Shown here: positions 33,001 to 39,728 of the stretch, piece by piece
Position numbering within the stretch: the stretch's first letter is position 1
Layout of the letters: the number at the start of each line of letters is the position of its first letter
From: Oegoconia quadripuncta
Lineage: Eukaryota > Arthropoda > Insecta > Lepidoptera > Autostichidae
Assembly (NCBI GenBank): GCA_949316235.1
Contig: OX438747.1
Location: 27,594,618 to 27,658,617 of the forward strand
Reading direction: 5' to 3'
Length of the DNA: 64,000 bases
Notes under the pieces: generated by a model
Told to the model about the DNA's origin: nothing
The model's input: only the letters and a program-made list of their open reading frames with translations
Databases searched by the model: none
Translations under genes and position numbers: made by a program

Positions 33001-36000
33001 GGCGGCTACTTGGGAACCCGAAAGCTTCATCACGCACTATAATTTACACTTCCATTCACTTGTACGTCCACCATCACTGACTTTTGTTGTACAATATTCT
33101 GACGTTATTAAAACTATGAGATGCTTTTGCGTATTTAATTAATATCACAAAAATTCGATTGAGAGTGAGTTTCGGTCACAATCTTAAGATTGGTTTATTA
33201 ATACGGCCCTTAAAACGATCTCAATATTGAGGTGAACTTAAGGTAATACTTGAGATACTCTTGCGTATACTTAGTATAAACATTATAATCTATTTTAAAT
33301 GTATTGTATAAAAGGTTGCCTGGAAGAGATCGCTGTTAGTGATAAGGTCGCCAAATTATACATTCTACTCCTACCACTTTCTGTAACTGTATTTTCTTTT
33401 CTGTTGTACAATAAAGTGTATTTGTATTGTATTGTATTGTATATAAAAAAAAATATTGAGATTAAGCCTCGGTCTGAATAAGATTGCTTATCAATACGGC
33501 CAATGGTGTCGATTCGGATGTACACCATCTACACTAAACTAAACTAAAACCAGTTTTAAAGTAGTACTGTCTCTTTATCCCTGGAGCAGTACGATGCGAC
33601 GGCACCACTCTAAAACTGGTTTTAGTTTAGTTTAGTTGGTGTACATCCGAATCGACACTATTACGCCAAGAGGTATCAAAAATCCATCTGAATTCCCGCA
33701 GTGCAACGCGAATTTCGAAAACGAGAAATTATACCGAATGCACCGCATAGTTCACAAGGAGTTCAGGGAGCGTCGGCCCCGCAGCGAACCTAACAGGCCG
33801 AAGGGGTTGAAGGCGCCCAAGCAGAGGCCAAAGAAGCCAATCAAAATACAAAAGCGGATGTGCGAGATGTGCGGCCTCACTTGGCGGGTGAGTGGACTCA
33901 TTCACATTGATTCACTCATTCATTACACAGACTCACCGATCCACGTTGTTTCCTCACACACTGAGTCACAACATTGCTCACTAACATACCGACTCACTCA
34001 TCAACCCACAGTAAGTCACTGCCTGACTCAAAGTGACTTCCTCTATTATACACACTTTAACCGCCTCCGTGGCTCAATGTAAACAACATTGGGTTTGCAA
34101 TTCGGAGGTCGTGGGTTCGATCCCCAGCGGGGTACATGTTTAAGTACTCGGTTTGGTTGGTGGCAGGGCATTTTAAATGTCCGCCTGGCTAGCTACCACC
34201 ATCTTATCTAAATCTGCCGCCAAGCAGCAATGTAATAGCATTGCTGCGTTCCGGTTGTCAGAGATAAGATAGCCAGTCCCCCGAACGTGTTGGGGTTTCC
34301 AGGTCAGTAGGTACGCTTCCATCTTCGACCTTATCTTCACTTAACATCAGGTGTGATTGAGGTCAAGTACGAACCCGTCGTGCGTTAAAAAAAATCACTC
34401 CCACACTTACGCATTATGACACTAATTCCGGACCCACGCTGACTCACTTCGACCCAGATTGACTCATTTAGACTCGTATTACAGAACAACTGATTACTCA
34501 AGTCAATGTTTAATTGATCAAACATATTGATTTATTATCTCCACAATAATCAGAGTACCCACAATTTTATTATAAATTAGACAAAACCTACACTTATTGT
34601 ATTGGGTCTTTACCTATGAAATTGGAGTTTTTTTTCTTCGTTAATCATGTGTACCAATTCCTGCGATTTTCAAAGCTATATCCAAATTTGTTTTTTATTT
34701 GGAAAATGGAATATTATTTCAAGATTTCACATGAAATATTTTTTAATTACTGGGCTAAATCACATAATAAAAAAAAATTGAACAGAGCTCTTTTCATGTG
34801 CTTCCCATAACCATTTCTTAGATTAGATGAAACTTTTACAAAGCGGTTACTTTTAAAAATTAACGCTGCCTATACTTAACTTAATGTTATCCAATAATAT
34901 TCACAAAGTTTAACTACATTTGGATTTGCCGGTCCCAAAATAAAATCAAAAATGTTTGTATGGAGAAAACAGTCTTAATGAAATTCTTCATACAAAACGC
35001 CAATTTCATAGGTAAGGACCTAATATTAAAAGGAACGAAATAAACACATTTTTTTATTGTACTAATAAACAGAGTTCAGCCGCCCTCAAGTATCACCAGC
35101 GTGTCCATACGGGGGAGAAGCCGCATCAGTGTCCCATGTGCCCGAAAAGCTTCCGCATTCAAGACTCGCTACAGGTACATTGACCATTTTGTTTAAAAAC
35201 TGTTTTAGGGATGACAGTGCGAGTTGTAACGGTAAAGAGAGAAATGTTGTCTGTGCTTACGTTTAAAATTGTATAGGCTGATGGTATTTACCAAAGCCTT
35301 AAATAATTAATATAAAATTGTTTTTTTTTTCGTTTACTACTCTCCTCTCGGAGAAGGCAAAGGGATCTAAGCCCATACAGCCATGTCTTATTTCTACAAT
35401 TTCTTTAGTTTATAAGTCAGTCTCAGTCAAAACAAGTAATTTGTCGTATACTTGGCGTATACAGAGTCTAGTTACGGTCAAGTCATTCTTCAGTAAAATG
35501 GCAGAATGCTTTACAAAAGACTTTGACGGCTTCTTGTGGGAACTCGAAAGCTCCGTTACGCACTTTAATTTACACTTCCCTTCACTTGTACACCATCACT
35601 AACGTTTGCTGCACAATATTCTGCCATTATTAAGCTTCCAAAGTCCAGAATGCACAAATTATAAGAATTATAAAGAAAATTGCAACTTCACTCGCCGAGA
35701 TCCCGCCAAAAAGCCTAGGCAAAACTTTTCTGTGATTTTATAAAAAAAATTGTCACATTTCGTGCCATAGACTTTAAACCACAGGTTCAATTCACTGTTT
35801 TTGGAGGGTTTATAGCTCCATCGTGTTTGACGATGACTCATAGGGTTTTAGAAAAGAATTAAGGTATGTTACCGAGATCCATATACGATTATGTGTCCCT
35901 CTACGGATTCTGTACATCTGGGACGTGATGATCTTTTTGGGGTCGCCAATTTTTTTTATGCACAACGGGTTGGTACTTGACGTCAATCACACCTGATGTT

Positions 36001-38539
36001 ACCCCAACACATTTGGAGGACTGGCTATCTTATCTCTGACAACCGGAACACAACAATGCTATTAACATTGCTGTTTGGCGGCAGATTTAGATAAGATGGT
36101 GGTAGCTAGCCAGGCGGACATTTAAAATGCCCTACCACCAACCAAACCGAGTACTTAAAACATGTACCCCGCTGGGGATCGAACCCGCGACCTCCGAATC
36201 GTAAACCCAATGTTGTTGACATTGAGCCACGGAGGCGGTTCTTAATCTTGAGAATGGTTTATTGATACGGGCCTTAAAGTCCATCCATCCCACAGATCCA
36301 CATGAACACCCACACAGGCGCGCGTCCATTCAAGTGCCCCCATTGCCCCAAGGCGTTCAAGTCACGCACGCAAAACCACAAACATCAACTGGTGAGTAAA
36401 CAGTATGAATTTTAACCACTTGTTTTGCTAAACGGATATCGCGGGTGGGATTCCCAGCGAAGTAAACACCAAGTGCATTTTTACAAGTCAGGTAATCTGC
36501 CACCACCTTATATAAGTCTGCCGGCAAGCAGCATCGTATTCTGGCTGAGAGATAAGATAGCCAGTCCCCCAATTAAGTAGTGCATGAGGGTGAACCTCAT
36601 CTTCACTTAACACCAGGTGTAATTGACAAACATCGGAGTACGTAGATCGATTTTCTTGATAAACTAAATTTAGCCATATTTCATTACGTGGTAAAGATCA
36701 TAGTTAATCGAAAACATTATGCGACTTACGTACTTTTAAAATTGAGAAAATAAGGGAAAAACAGCATTATTGGTATTGGATAGTATGTAAGGCCGGTATT
36801 AATAAACCGTTCTCAAGATTGACGCTTGAGAATCTGCTGCATATTAAAACAGCATCAGAAAAAATGGTCTTGAGACTGAGACGCGATCTCAATCTCAAGA
36901 ACGATTTATTAATGGCCCGTATTAATAAGTACGTAATGCCAGTGCAATGCACAATGAACATAGTAAATGCGTCATGTTATTACACAATTGTCATTGCTGG
37001 ATCCCGGGGCAGCCATGAAGTACAGCCGGGTACAAAATCACTAGTTAAGTATGACAAAAAATATCAGGGTGCGTGCGGGCTACCATGACTTCTAATTTCC
37101 ATGCAGTTTACTGTTAAATTGAAATGCTCTTACGTGTGTATGTAGACATAAACTGAGAGGCATTTGAATGGAAATAAGAGAAAGCAGTCATCATCAATAG
37201 CCTTATACGTCCCCATTGTTGGGTTGGGGCACATCCTCCTCTCACTGGGATTATGGCCCATAGCCTCTACCAGTGAGAGGAGGATGTGCCCCAACCCGTG
37301 TGTGTGTATCCGAACCCAAAAATGTAGACTTAGGCCCGTTTTAATAAACCAATCTCAATACAAGTCTTGAGGCTGTATCAACCCAGATGCGTCTTAAGCA
37401 ATCGACGCTAGCTCCGTGCTAATTTATAAATCAATCTTGAGGTCTACTCAGCTGAGATCACTTCTCAAGTATTCGCCTCAGCGGCAAATGAATGATAGTC
37501 TTGAGTTTCGCTTATTGATACGCGCACCTCTCAAGTGAGTACTGCTCGAGTATGCACGTGCTTTTCAGGTCTCAAGTTAGGTTTATTAATCGACACGTTT
37601 ACTTGAGACCGATCACAAAATTGTTCTCAATCTTGAGAATCGTTTATTAATACGGGCCTAAATATCAAAAGTGAGTGAGGCGGACTGCCCTGAATTATGT
37701 CGTTCTACTTCTTCTTTTTTTTTCACTGGTAATGCTAGGAGGGTCCGGAGGGAAGTGACCGGGGTTTATATAATGGCGTGGGTATTGTGTGGAAGTGGCA
37801 TGTGTCCAAACGTAGGTATACTATTATCTAACTCGTATTTATTAGCTTATTTGTAATTTATCTATTAATAGTTTGTATTATTTATCATTTACTAACAAAT
37901 TAATCTTAATTGATATTAGTTATGTCTTACAATACAATACAAATACTCCTTATTGCGCAAAACAATTTACAGTAATTTTTAGTTGTTTAAGTAAGCCGCG
38001 AAATTGGTGAAATAATTGTACGATTGGGATTTCCATAGTTCTTTTCCCATGTTTGTGAAATCATACAATTTTGTGTGCCCTGAGATGCGCATATACGAGT
38101 ATCTCAATCGTTCTGGCAGAATGAACAGCGCTGCGGGTGTGTCTACCCACAGCACATGCTGAGTCTGGACCATTTCGTTGCCCCTGATATGGGTCACGTC
38201 TCCGATATTACTTTTAACTGTATACCAACCCATAAATATATGTGTATAATGTAGGTTAAGTGACTTGTGTCATGGTCGACGAATAAATGTTCTATTCTAT
38301 TCAAAAGTGGGTACAAATAATTCCAGGTGCACACCAAGGTCCGTCGCTACCGCTGTGACCTCTGCGACAAGTCTTTCCAGACGTCCACGTGCGTGAAAAC
38401 CCATATTCGTACTGTCCACATGAAGATCCCGGCGCCGCCGCGCGCCCGGCACCGCGCCGCCCCCCCCGGCCCCCCCGCCGGCCCCCCCGCGCCGCCGCAC
38501 TACGCGCACGACAAGATGTTAGCCATGGACACCGTGTAA
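12062..38539 (+). CDS. THAP-ZAD-C2H2 zinc-finger protein, complete (14 exons)
   Basis: Exons: 12062-12141, 13565-13803, 15356-15501, 19299-19433, 22653-23318, 24796-24923, 25885-25959, 27037-27160, 28786-28892, 30474-30567, 33702-33887, 35073-35174, 36296-36391, 38327-38539; 2391 bp, 796 aa, all GT-AG, phases consistent. Exons 1-2 encode a THAP domain (Cys4, Cys9, Trp38, Cys57, His60, DAIPT for the usual AVPT), a zinc-dependent DNA-binding fold. Exons 3-4 encode a ZAD (Cys127, 130, 167, 170), expected to dimerise. Exon 5 is an acidic then lysine-rich linker, possibly nuclear-localising, plus finger 1. Exons 6-14 carry eleven more C2H2 fingers, six of them split by introns and restored only by these splices; finger 6 (exon 9) lacks a normal second His. 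The C-terminus is Pro/Ala/Arg-rich and GC-rich. Probably a nuclear DNA-binding regulator; its target is unknown. Confidence 0.92.
12142..13564. other. intron 1 of the THAP-ZAD gene
   Basis: AT-rich and mostly unrecognised. Bases 13018-13200 match a retroelement-like repeat (GATTGACTGGATTCGCGTTT at its start) that is also found at 27388-27460 and, inverted and longer, at 62485-62765. Confidence 0.6.
13804..15355. other. intron 2 of the THAP-ZAD gene
   Basis: No exon seen. A 16-bp inverted repeat, TTATAAATATAACAAT with its complement, lies at 14634-14677. Bases 14820-15010 look like an old repeat (CTGTGGCACTGTAGCTCTTT inverted). The rest is unique to my reading. Confidence 0.5.
15664..15880 (-). 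repeat. diverged tRNA-headed SINE (family S2)
   Basis: Inverse copy with the diagnostic body words ACACACAGCGTCATCTAGTT and GAAAACATCCATGACTC. The B-box region near 15835-15855 is decayed. Confidence 0.65.
16065..17890 (-). mobile_element. 5'-truncated CR1/L2-like LINE
   Basis: Starts inside the reverse transcriptase at the 17890 side, contains a long open frame, and ends with a (TTCAT)n-type tail at 16065-16090. The 3' UTR has a duplicated 30-bp segment (GGTATCCACTGTATAGGGG near 16226 and 16302). GATGG at 16060-16064 and 17891-17895 is the target duplication. It lies antisense in intron 3 of the THAP-ZAD gene. Confidence 0.85.
16458..17867 (-). CDS. LINE reverse transcriptase, 5' truncated
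   Basis: 469 codons from the first ATG; the frame also opens a little upstream. It shows [32 protein letters not shown] (motif A), [10 protein letters not shown] and the catalytic YADDT (motif C), then the C-terminal domain including [10 protein letters not shown]. These motifs place it with CR1/L2/jockey-like elements; the endonuclease and ORF1 are missing. The frame is unbroken, suggesting a fairly young copy. A perfect 10-bp hairpin (CTCTGAGTAC) spans the stop codon region, at 16444-16470. Confidence 0.88.
   Translation of the reverse strand: MCPIYKGKGDKTNIENYRPITIVPTISKIIESIISNNIMKHLEENRALADTQFAYRIGRSTTSATQKFIESVIEGLEKKQKVAGIFLDLSKAFDSVNHTLLLQKLQHYGLRGKHVELLKSFLTGRTQTVEVKVDGKRQRSKEQQINIGVPQGSALGNTLFLIFLNDIAKTDINGEMIIYADDTTIILSADTMEELHVLIKNTITTLENWFRTNGLKLNTNKTNILLFNAQTPKAENIKVQLNNGEIMTSVGNVKLLGFELDSSLTWKAHITAVCSKMSSGIYALKELRNIVSAETLKETYYAYVHSVMTYGIILWGYSVEFERVLKMQKRAIRTLLKLKYREPCREHFKQLQILTSVAVYVLEVIVHTRQHLIEYETRGCNINCNLRYRKKLQPIACRLNVTKRLPNVVGQKLYNKLPDSIKEVKNDNIFRVYVKNLLLGKTLYSIREYLNNDYTDIDKYDIRIKDSEY
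17936..18491. other. intron 3 sequence with an old repeat
   Basis: Bases 18050-18195 share words with 18945-19135 (CATATTTTGTAGT, then CCTTTTTGGGACAATCGGG), an old retroelement-like 3' end. No exon seen. Confidence 0.5.
18495..18830 (+). repeat. tRNA-headed SINE (S1) with inverted tail junction
   Basis: Bases 18495-18546 are the S1 tail in inverse orientation. They join directly to a plus-strand copy (18547-18830) that starts at the B-box (GGGTTCGATCC) and runs to the GTGATTGAGGTCAAGTACCA tail. Confidence 0.75.
18831..19298. other. rest of intron 3, with LINE-like 3' remnant
   Basis: The segment 18925-19135 ends in CCTCCTTTTTGGGGCTGTCG and is related to 18050-18195. The remainder to the exon 4 acceptor at 19298 is unremarkable. 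Confidence 0.45.
19434..20052. other. intron 4, first part; nothing recognised
   Basis: AT-rich, with several A tracts; no exon, SINE head or TIR noticed. Confidence 0.45.
20053..20393. repeat. full-length foldback element, TTATTAATACGGGCC family
   Basis: 341 bp with terminal TATTAATAAACC arms and the family's internal palindromes (CTCAAGTAAACGTGTTGATT, TTCGCCGCTGAGG). Intron 4 of the THAP-ZAD gene. Confidence 0.8.
20490..20610 (+). repeat. 5S rRNA-related repeat fragment
   Basis: GCAAAGTTAAGCAATGTC and TGGACGGGTGACC resemble the internal control region and 3' half of 5S rRNA, but the flanks and spacing are not those of a functional 5S gene. A related fragment lies at 62787-62870. Probably a 5S-derived SINE. 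Confidence 0.55.
20665..20885 (+). repeat. tRNA-headed SINE (family S2), head damaged
   Basis: The B box GGGTTCGAATCCC is intact near 20705-20720 but the A box is degraded. The body follows the family (CCGAGTTATGGATG, then CCATCTGGTATCCAC). Confidence 0.7.
21000..21165 (+). mobile_element. R1-like LINE 3' UTR fragment
   Basis: GC-rich block sharing GGGGTTTTAGTGGGTA and GTCCCACATA with the 3' UTR at 1080-1140, and ending in an A tract. No coding part remains. Confidence 0.6.
21327..22607. mobile_element. 1.28-kb near-perfect foldback element
   Basis: Bases 21327-21900 pair with 22033-22607 with few mismatches, around a 132-bp centre. The ends read CAATGTGTCCCGGAGAG and the inverse, flanked by TA on both sides (21325-21326, 22608-22609), which fits a Tc1/mariner-type target. 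No open frame remains. It lies in intron 4, ending about 45 bp before the exon 5 acceptor at 22652. Confidence 0.88.
23342..23770 (+). pseudogene. R1-like ORF2 C-terminal remnant
   Basis: A GC-rich block starting about 24 bp after the exon 5 donor. It reads [16 protein letters not shown] and [16 protein letters not shown], matching the 43-840 protein region (QRVMAVSVIHGYRTIS, then GTPPWDLEAE), then loses frame; a CCHC-like stretch with SHHW is visible near 23715. Damaged by frameshifts and deletion. Confidence 0.7.
23835..24357. repeat. ATTAT pentanucleotide array, 104 perfect copies
   Basis: Uninterrupted (ATTAT)n for 523 bp with no variant unit that I can see, in intron 5 of the THAP-ZAD gene. 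It directly follows the R1-like remnant. The 188-codon frame it makes (YYIIL repeats) is not a gene. Confidence 0.97.
24541..24710. repeat. foldback element fragments, TTATTAATACGGGCC family
   Basis: A partial end (TTGAGAATGGTTTATTAATA) followed by a subtype unit with GAGATCGCGTCTCAG and GATGCTGTTTTAATATGCAA. The subtype recurs at 25210-25316, 36800-36935 and 58640-58745. Confidence 0.7.
25137..25507. repeat. composite foldback element, TTATTAATACGGGCC family
   Basis: Contains both the usual arms and an inverted copy of the GAGATCGCGTCTCAG subtype, so it is rearranged or nested. Intron 6. Confidence 0.7.
26012..26312 (+). repeat. full-length tRNA-headed SINE (family S1)
   Basis: A box in CCGTGGCTCAATG (26019) and B box GGGTTCGATCTCC (26070) form an internal Pol III promoter. 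The body has GTAGGGCATTTTAAATGTCC and the tail GTGATTAAGGTCAAGTGC. Intron 7. Confidence 0.85.
26634..26825 (+). pseudogene. possible LINE C-terminal remnant
   Basis: 63 codons reading [20 protein letters not shown] then [11 protein letters not shown] before a stop. I recall similar endings in lepidopteran retroelement proteins but cannot assign a clade. The upstream frame is closed. Confidence 0.35.
27161..27366. repeat. minisatellite starting at the exon 8 splice donor
   Basis: CAGGTACAA recurs with CAG ending at 27160, 27200, 27234, 27267, 27301 and 27335, i.e. periods of 40, 34, 33, 34 and 34 bp. The first copy is the real exon 8 donor, so five decoy donors of the same sequence follow within the intron. 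Confidence 0.85.
27620..28060. repeat. intron 8 repeat with 42-bp direct duplication
   Basis: CTGGGGTCCAAGGTAGCAAT and the following bases through AGGGCACCGTC occur at about 27895-27937 and 28003-28045. The surrounding sequence looks like an old, unclassified repeat; no exon seen. Confidence 0.5.
28485..28755 (+). repeat. full-length tRNA-headed SINE (family S2)
   Basis: A box in GTGTAGTGGTTAGCAA, B box GGTTCGAATCCC, and a body ending GAACTAGATGGCGCTGTGTG. The end lies about 30 bp before the exon 9 acceptor at 28785. Confidence 0.85.
28938..29650. mobile_element. MITE (GGTCTTTACC ends) carrying a nested MITE
   Basis: TIRs GGTCTTTACCTATGAAATTG and inverse. Without the insert at 29058-29383 it matches the uninterrupted inverted copy at 34605-35020. 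Intron 9; the left end is about 45 bp after the exon 9 donor. Confidence 0.85.
29058..29383. mobile_element. nested MITE (TGGTGTCGATTCGG ends)
   Basis: TIRs read TGGTGTCGATTCGGATGTAC and inverse, with further pairing inward. It is inserted in the larger MITE at a site whose empty form is seen near 34893. A shorter relative is at 33504-33660. Confidence 0.85.
30013..30392. repeat. unclassified 390-bp repeat (family D1), copy 1
   Basis: Runs from a TTTTATTCTCTCCTC start through GGATCTAAGCCCATACAG to a GAGATCCCCCCAAAAAGCC end. No frame or TIR recognised. Copies at 30718-31092, 31206-31370 and 35325-35718 share the order of words. Confidence 0.75.
30718..31092. repeat. D1 repeat, copy 2
   Basis: Same order of words as copy 1, ending GAGATCCCGCCAAAAACCCC. 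Intron 10. Confidence 0.75.
31206..31370. repeat. D1 repeat, partial copy
   Basis: Only the head and the CTTCAGTAAAGTGGCAGAAT part remain. Confidence 0.6.
31453..32748 (-). mobile_element. complete mariner transposon
   Basis: 1296 bp between TA dinucleotides (31451-31452 and 32749-32750). TIRs read CCAAGTATCGGGAATTTGTC and AAAAGTATCGGGAATATGTC. It carries an unbroken transposase frame on the minus strand, antisense to the host gene, in intron 10. Confidence 0.92.
31493..32566 (-). CDS. mariner transposase, intact (357 aa)
   Basis: Cut-and-paste DDE transposase. An N-terminal helix-turn-helix region (residues 1-120) leads to LVPKEL, the family's WVPHEL motif. The catalytic triad is Asp158 ([11 protein letters not shown]), Asp253 ([10 protein letters not shown]) and Asp288 ([11 protein letters not shown]); 34 residues lie between the last two, the DD34D signature of mariner. 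Length matches the usual 340-360 aa. No stop or frameshift. The terminal inverted repeats are near-identical, so this copy could still be active; that is inference. Confidence 0.95.
   Translation of the reverse strand: MENIVEQRVCLKFCVSNDISCGESLKMLRNTYGESCISKTRAYEWYKAFKEGREVVVDLPRSGRPSTATTKENIDRIKKLVLENRRMSLRELASEVNISFKSVHNILIDILGMKRVAARLVPKELNFVQKAQRKHVAEDMVSRASTDPTFMKRIITGDETWVYEYDMQTSQQSSEWRLENEPKPKKPRQSRSKIKVMLTVFFDYRGVVHSEFLPEGETVNKEYYLGVMKRLRESIRRKRPDLWQHNSWMLHHDNAPSHTAIIVKEFLAKNSTKVLDQAPYSPDMAPSDFFLFPKLKLPLRGKRFESIEAIKENSLNELKAIPQIAYEKCMEVWVKRWRCCIASDGAYFEGDKINLDE
32838..33110. repeat. D1 repeat, diverged copy
   Basis: Begins with a CCCGCCAAAAAGCC tail fragment (32850), then a body with CTTCAGTAAATGGTAGAATG. 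Rearranged relative to the other copies. Confidence 0.55.
33172..33503. repeat. foldback element split by a LINE 3' tail
   Basis: Arms of the TTATTAATACGGCC family at 33172-33250 and 33440-33503. Between them, 33276-33440 is a retroelement 3' end with ACAATAAAGTG and a (TATTG)n tail. Confidence 0.6.
33504..33660. mobile_element. short MITE (TGGTGTCGATTCGG ends)
   Basis: 157 bp with TIRs as in 29058-29383 and inner AAACTAAACTAAAACCAGTTTT arms. It ends 41 bp before exon 11, so its right arm forms part of the intron 10 3' end. Confidence 0.8.
34058..34390 (+). repeat. full-length tRNA-headed SINE (family S1)
   Basis: A box CCGTGGCTCAATG, B box GGGTTCGATCCC, complete body and a TCAAGTACGAACCCGTCGTG tail with an A tract. 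Intron 11. Confidence 0.88.
34605..35020. mobile_element. MITE (GGTCTTTACC ends), uninterrupted
   Basis: 416 bp, inverted relative to 28938-29650 and lacking the nested element; it supplies the empty site. The end lies 52 bp before exon 12. Confidence 0.85.
35325..35718. repeat. D1 repeat, near full-length copy
   Basis: All family words from CTCTCCTCTCGGAGAAGGCA to GAGATCCCGCCAAAAAGCCT. Intron 12. Confidence 0.75.
35952..36237 (-). repeat. tRNA-headed SINE (family S1), inverse
   Basis: B box at 36176-36188 and A box near 36225-36237 on the minus strand; part of the tail is deleted (GATGTTACCCCAAC junction). Confidence 0.82.
36240..36278. repeat. foldback element terminal fragment
   Basis: TTGAGAATGGTTTATTGATA and the CGGGCC end only, 17 bp upstream of exon 13. 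Confidence 0.65.
36412..36632 (+). repeat. diverged tRNA-headed SINE (family S1)
   Basis: Starts about 20 bp after the exon 13 donor; a degraded B box (GGTGGGATTCCC) and S1 body words (GATAAGATAGCCAGTCCCCC). Confidence 0.6.
36790..36935. repeat. foldback element, GAGATCGCGTCTCAG subtype
   Basis: Truncated arms plus the GATGCTGTTTTAATATGCAG subtype segment in inverse. Confidence 0.65.
37221..37297. repeat. 28-bp perfect hairpin
   Basis: Bases 37221-37248 pair perfectly with 37270-37297 around a 21-base loop. Arm begins GGGTTGGGGCACATCC. Intron 13. Similar arm words appear singly in repeats at 41300-41390 and 54430-54500 (GGGTTGGGG). Confidence 0.9.
37332..37664. repeat. full-length foldback element, TTATTAATACGGGCC family
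   Basis: 333 bp with all internal segments (TTCGCCTCAGCGG, ACTGCTCGAGTATGCACGTG). Intron 13. Confidence 0.8.
37665..38326. other. intron 13, 3' part
   Basis: Contains an inverted retroelement-like end at 37928-37985 (tail ACAATACAATACAAATACTC); otherwise unrecognised up to the exon 14 acceptor at 38326. Confidence 0.45.
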
Positions 38540-38659
38540 AACTAGCGGGAGCTGCAAATTGGCTCATATAGCTCTTAAGCTCGTATTTCAGAATGTTGCT
38601 CAAGCCTAGATCAGCGCTTGAGCATAGTTAGAAAGACATGCCGATATAAATATAAAATA

Positions 38660-38872
38660 TAAATCTTTGCACATACACACAGCGCCATCTAGGTCCACAG
38701 TGAGCATCTAGGCTTGTGTTATGGATACCAAATGGTTGATAAACTACATAAATACATTTTTTTTGTAAATAAATACAATTATAAATGAAAAACATCCATA
38801 ACTCGGGAACACATGTACAAACATATGCCCCTAGCAGGATTCGAACCCGCAACCACTACACCAAATCGGTCG
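38660..38872 (-). repeat. tRNA-headed SINE (family S2), inserted in the tandem unit
   Basis: Inverse copy with B box (GGATTCGAACCCGC on the plus strand near 38837). TATAAA-like words lie at both junctions with the interrupted unit. Confidence 0.78.
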
Positions 38873-39134
38873 TTATAAAAGTTACATAAAGCTGTCCCTT
38901 TTTAACTGTCCTCAAGTGGAGATCTCTGCTTGAGTAACATTCTGTAATATGGGCCTTAAAATGTTGCTCAAGCGTAGATCTTGCACTTGAGCATAGTTAG
39001 AAAGACATGCCGATATAAAAGTTACATAAAGCTGTACCTACCTTTTTAACTGTCCTCAAGTGGAGATCTCTGCTTTGTACGTGCTAGCCCGTACATTGAG
39101 TGATGTGGCTTGCTCACTTTCTGAAAATTTATTT

Positions 39135-39245
39135 TGACGACCTGTTTAGTGTAGGGGCTAGCTCAACTCTGGCCACTATACCAAAAGGTTGCTAGGGGCA
39201 TAATGTTTGTGTGATGAATATGGACATTTGTGCCCAAGTTATGGA
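39135..39245 (+). repeat. tRNA-headed SINE (S2) fragment
   Basis: A-box region present (GTGTAGGGGCTAGC), B box lost (GTTGCTAGGGGCA), truncated body. Confidence 0.65.
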
Positions 39246-39728
39246 TGAGTAACATTCTGTAATATGGGCCTTAAAATGTTGCTCAAGCGTAGATCTTGCA
39301 CTTGAGCATAGTTAGAAAGACATGCCGATATAAAAGTTACATAAAGCTGTACCTTTTTAACTGTCCTCAAGCGAAGATCTCTGCTTGAGTAACATTCTGT
39401 AATATGGGCCTTAAAATGTTGCTCAAGCGTAGATCTTACATTTGAGCATAGTTAGAAAGACATGCCGATACAAAAGTTACATAAAGCTGTACCTTTTTAA
39501 CTGTCCTCAAGCGAAGATCTCTGCTGGTCTGCATTTGGACGTATCTGTGCGAATGTGTGGAGTCGACGAGAGTGCGTGTGCATTTATATAATTTTATTAA
39601 GAAATAAAAATAAATAAACAATGTTTCATGACTATACTCATTTATTCCTAAGTATATCTAGACAATAACTTCAAGAATGCTGGCTTGCGACCGCGATGAA
39701 GAACTACGTTGATGCGACCGTCGAGTCT

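Larger units (their letters stand above)
38590..39525. repeat. tandem series of a small foldback unit
   Basis: A unit of about 150 bp (GTTGCTCAAGCGTAGATC, then AGAAAGACATGCCGATATAA, then CTCAAGTGGAGATCTCTGCT) occurs four times, near 38590 (split by an S2 SINE), 38955 (end lost to another S2 fragment), 39265 and 39415. Units are joined by AACATTCTGTAATATGGGCC. A diverged inverse piece is at 50045-50130. Confidence 0.8.

Noticed and set aside
33636..33701. Coding sequence upstream of the exon 11 acceptor
   Set aside because: It reads the MITE arm; joining exon 10 at 33702 restores a proper CEKCNANF finger.
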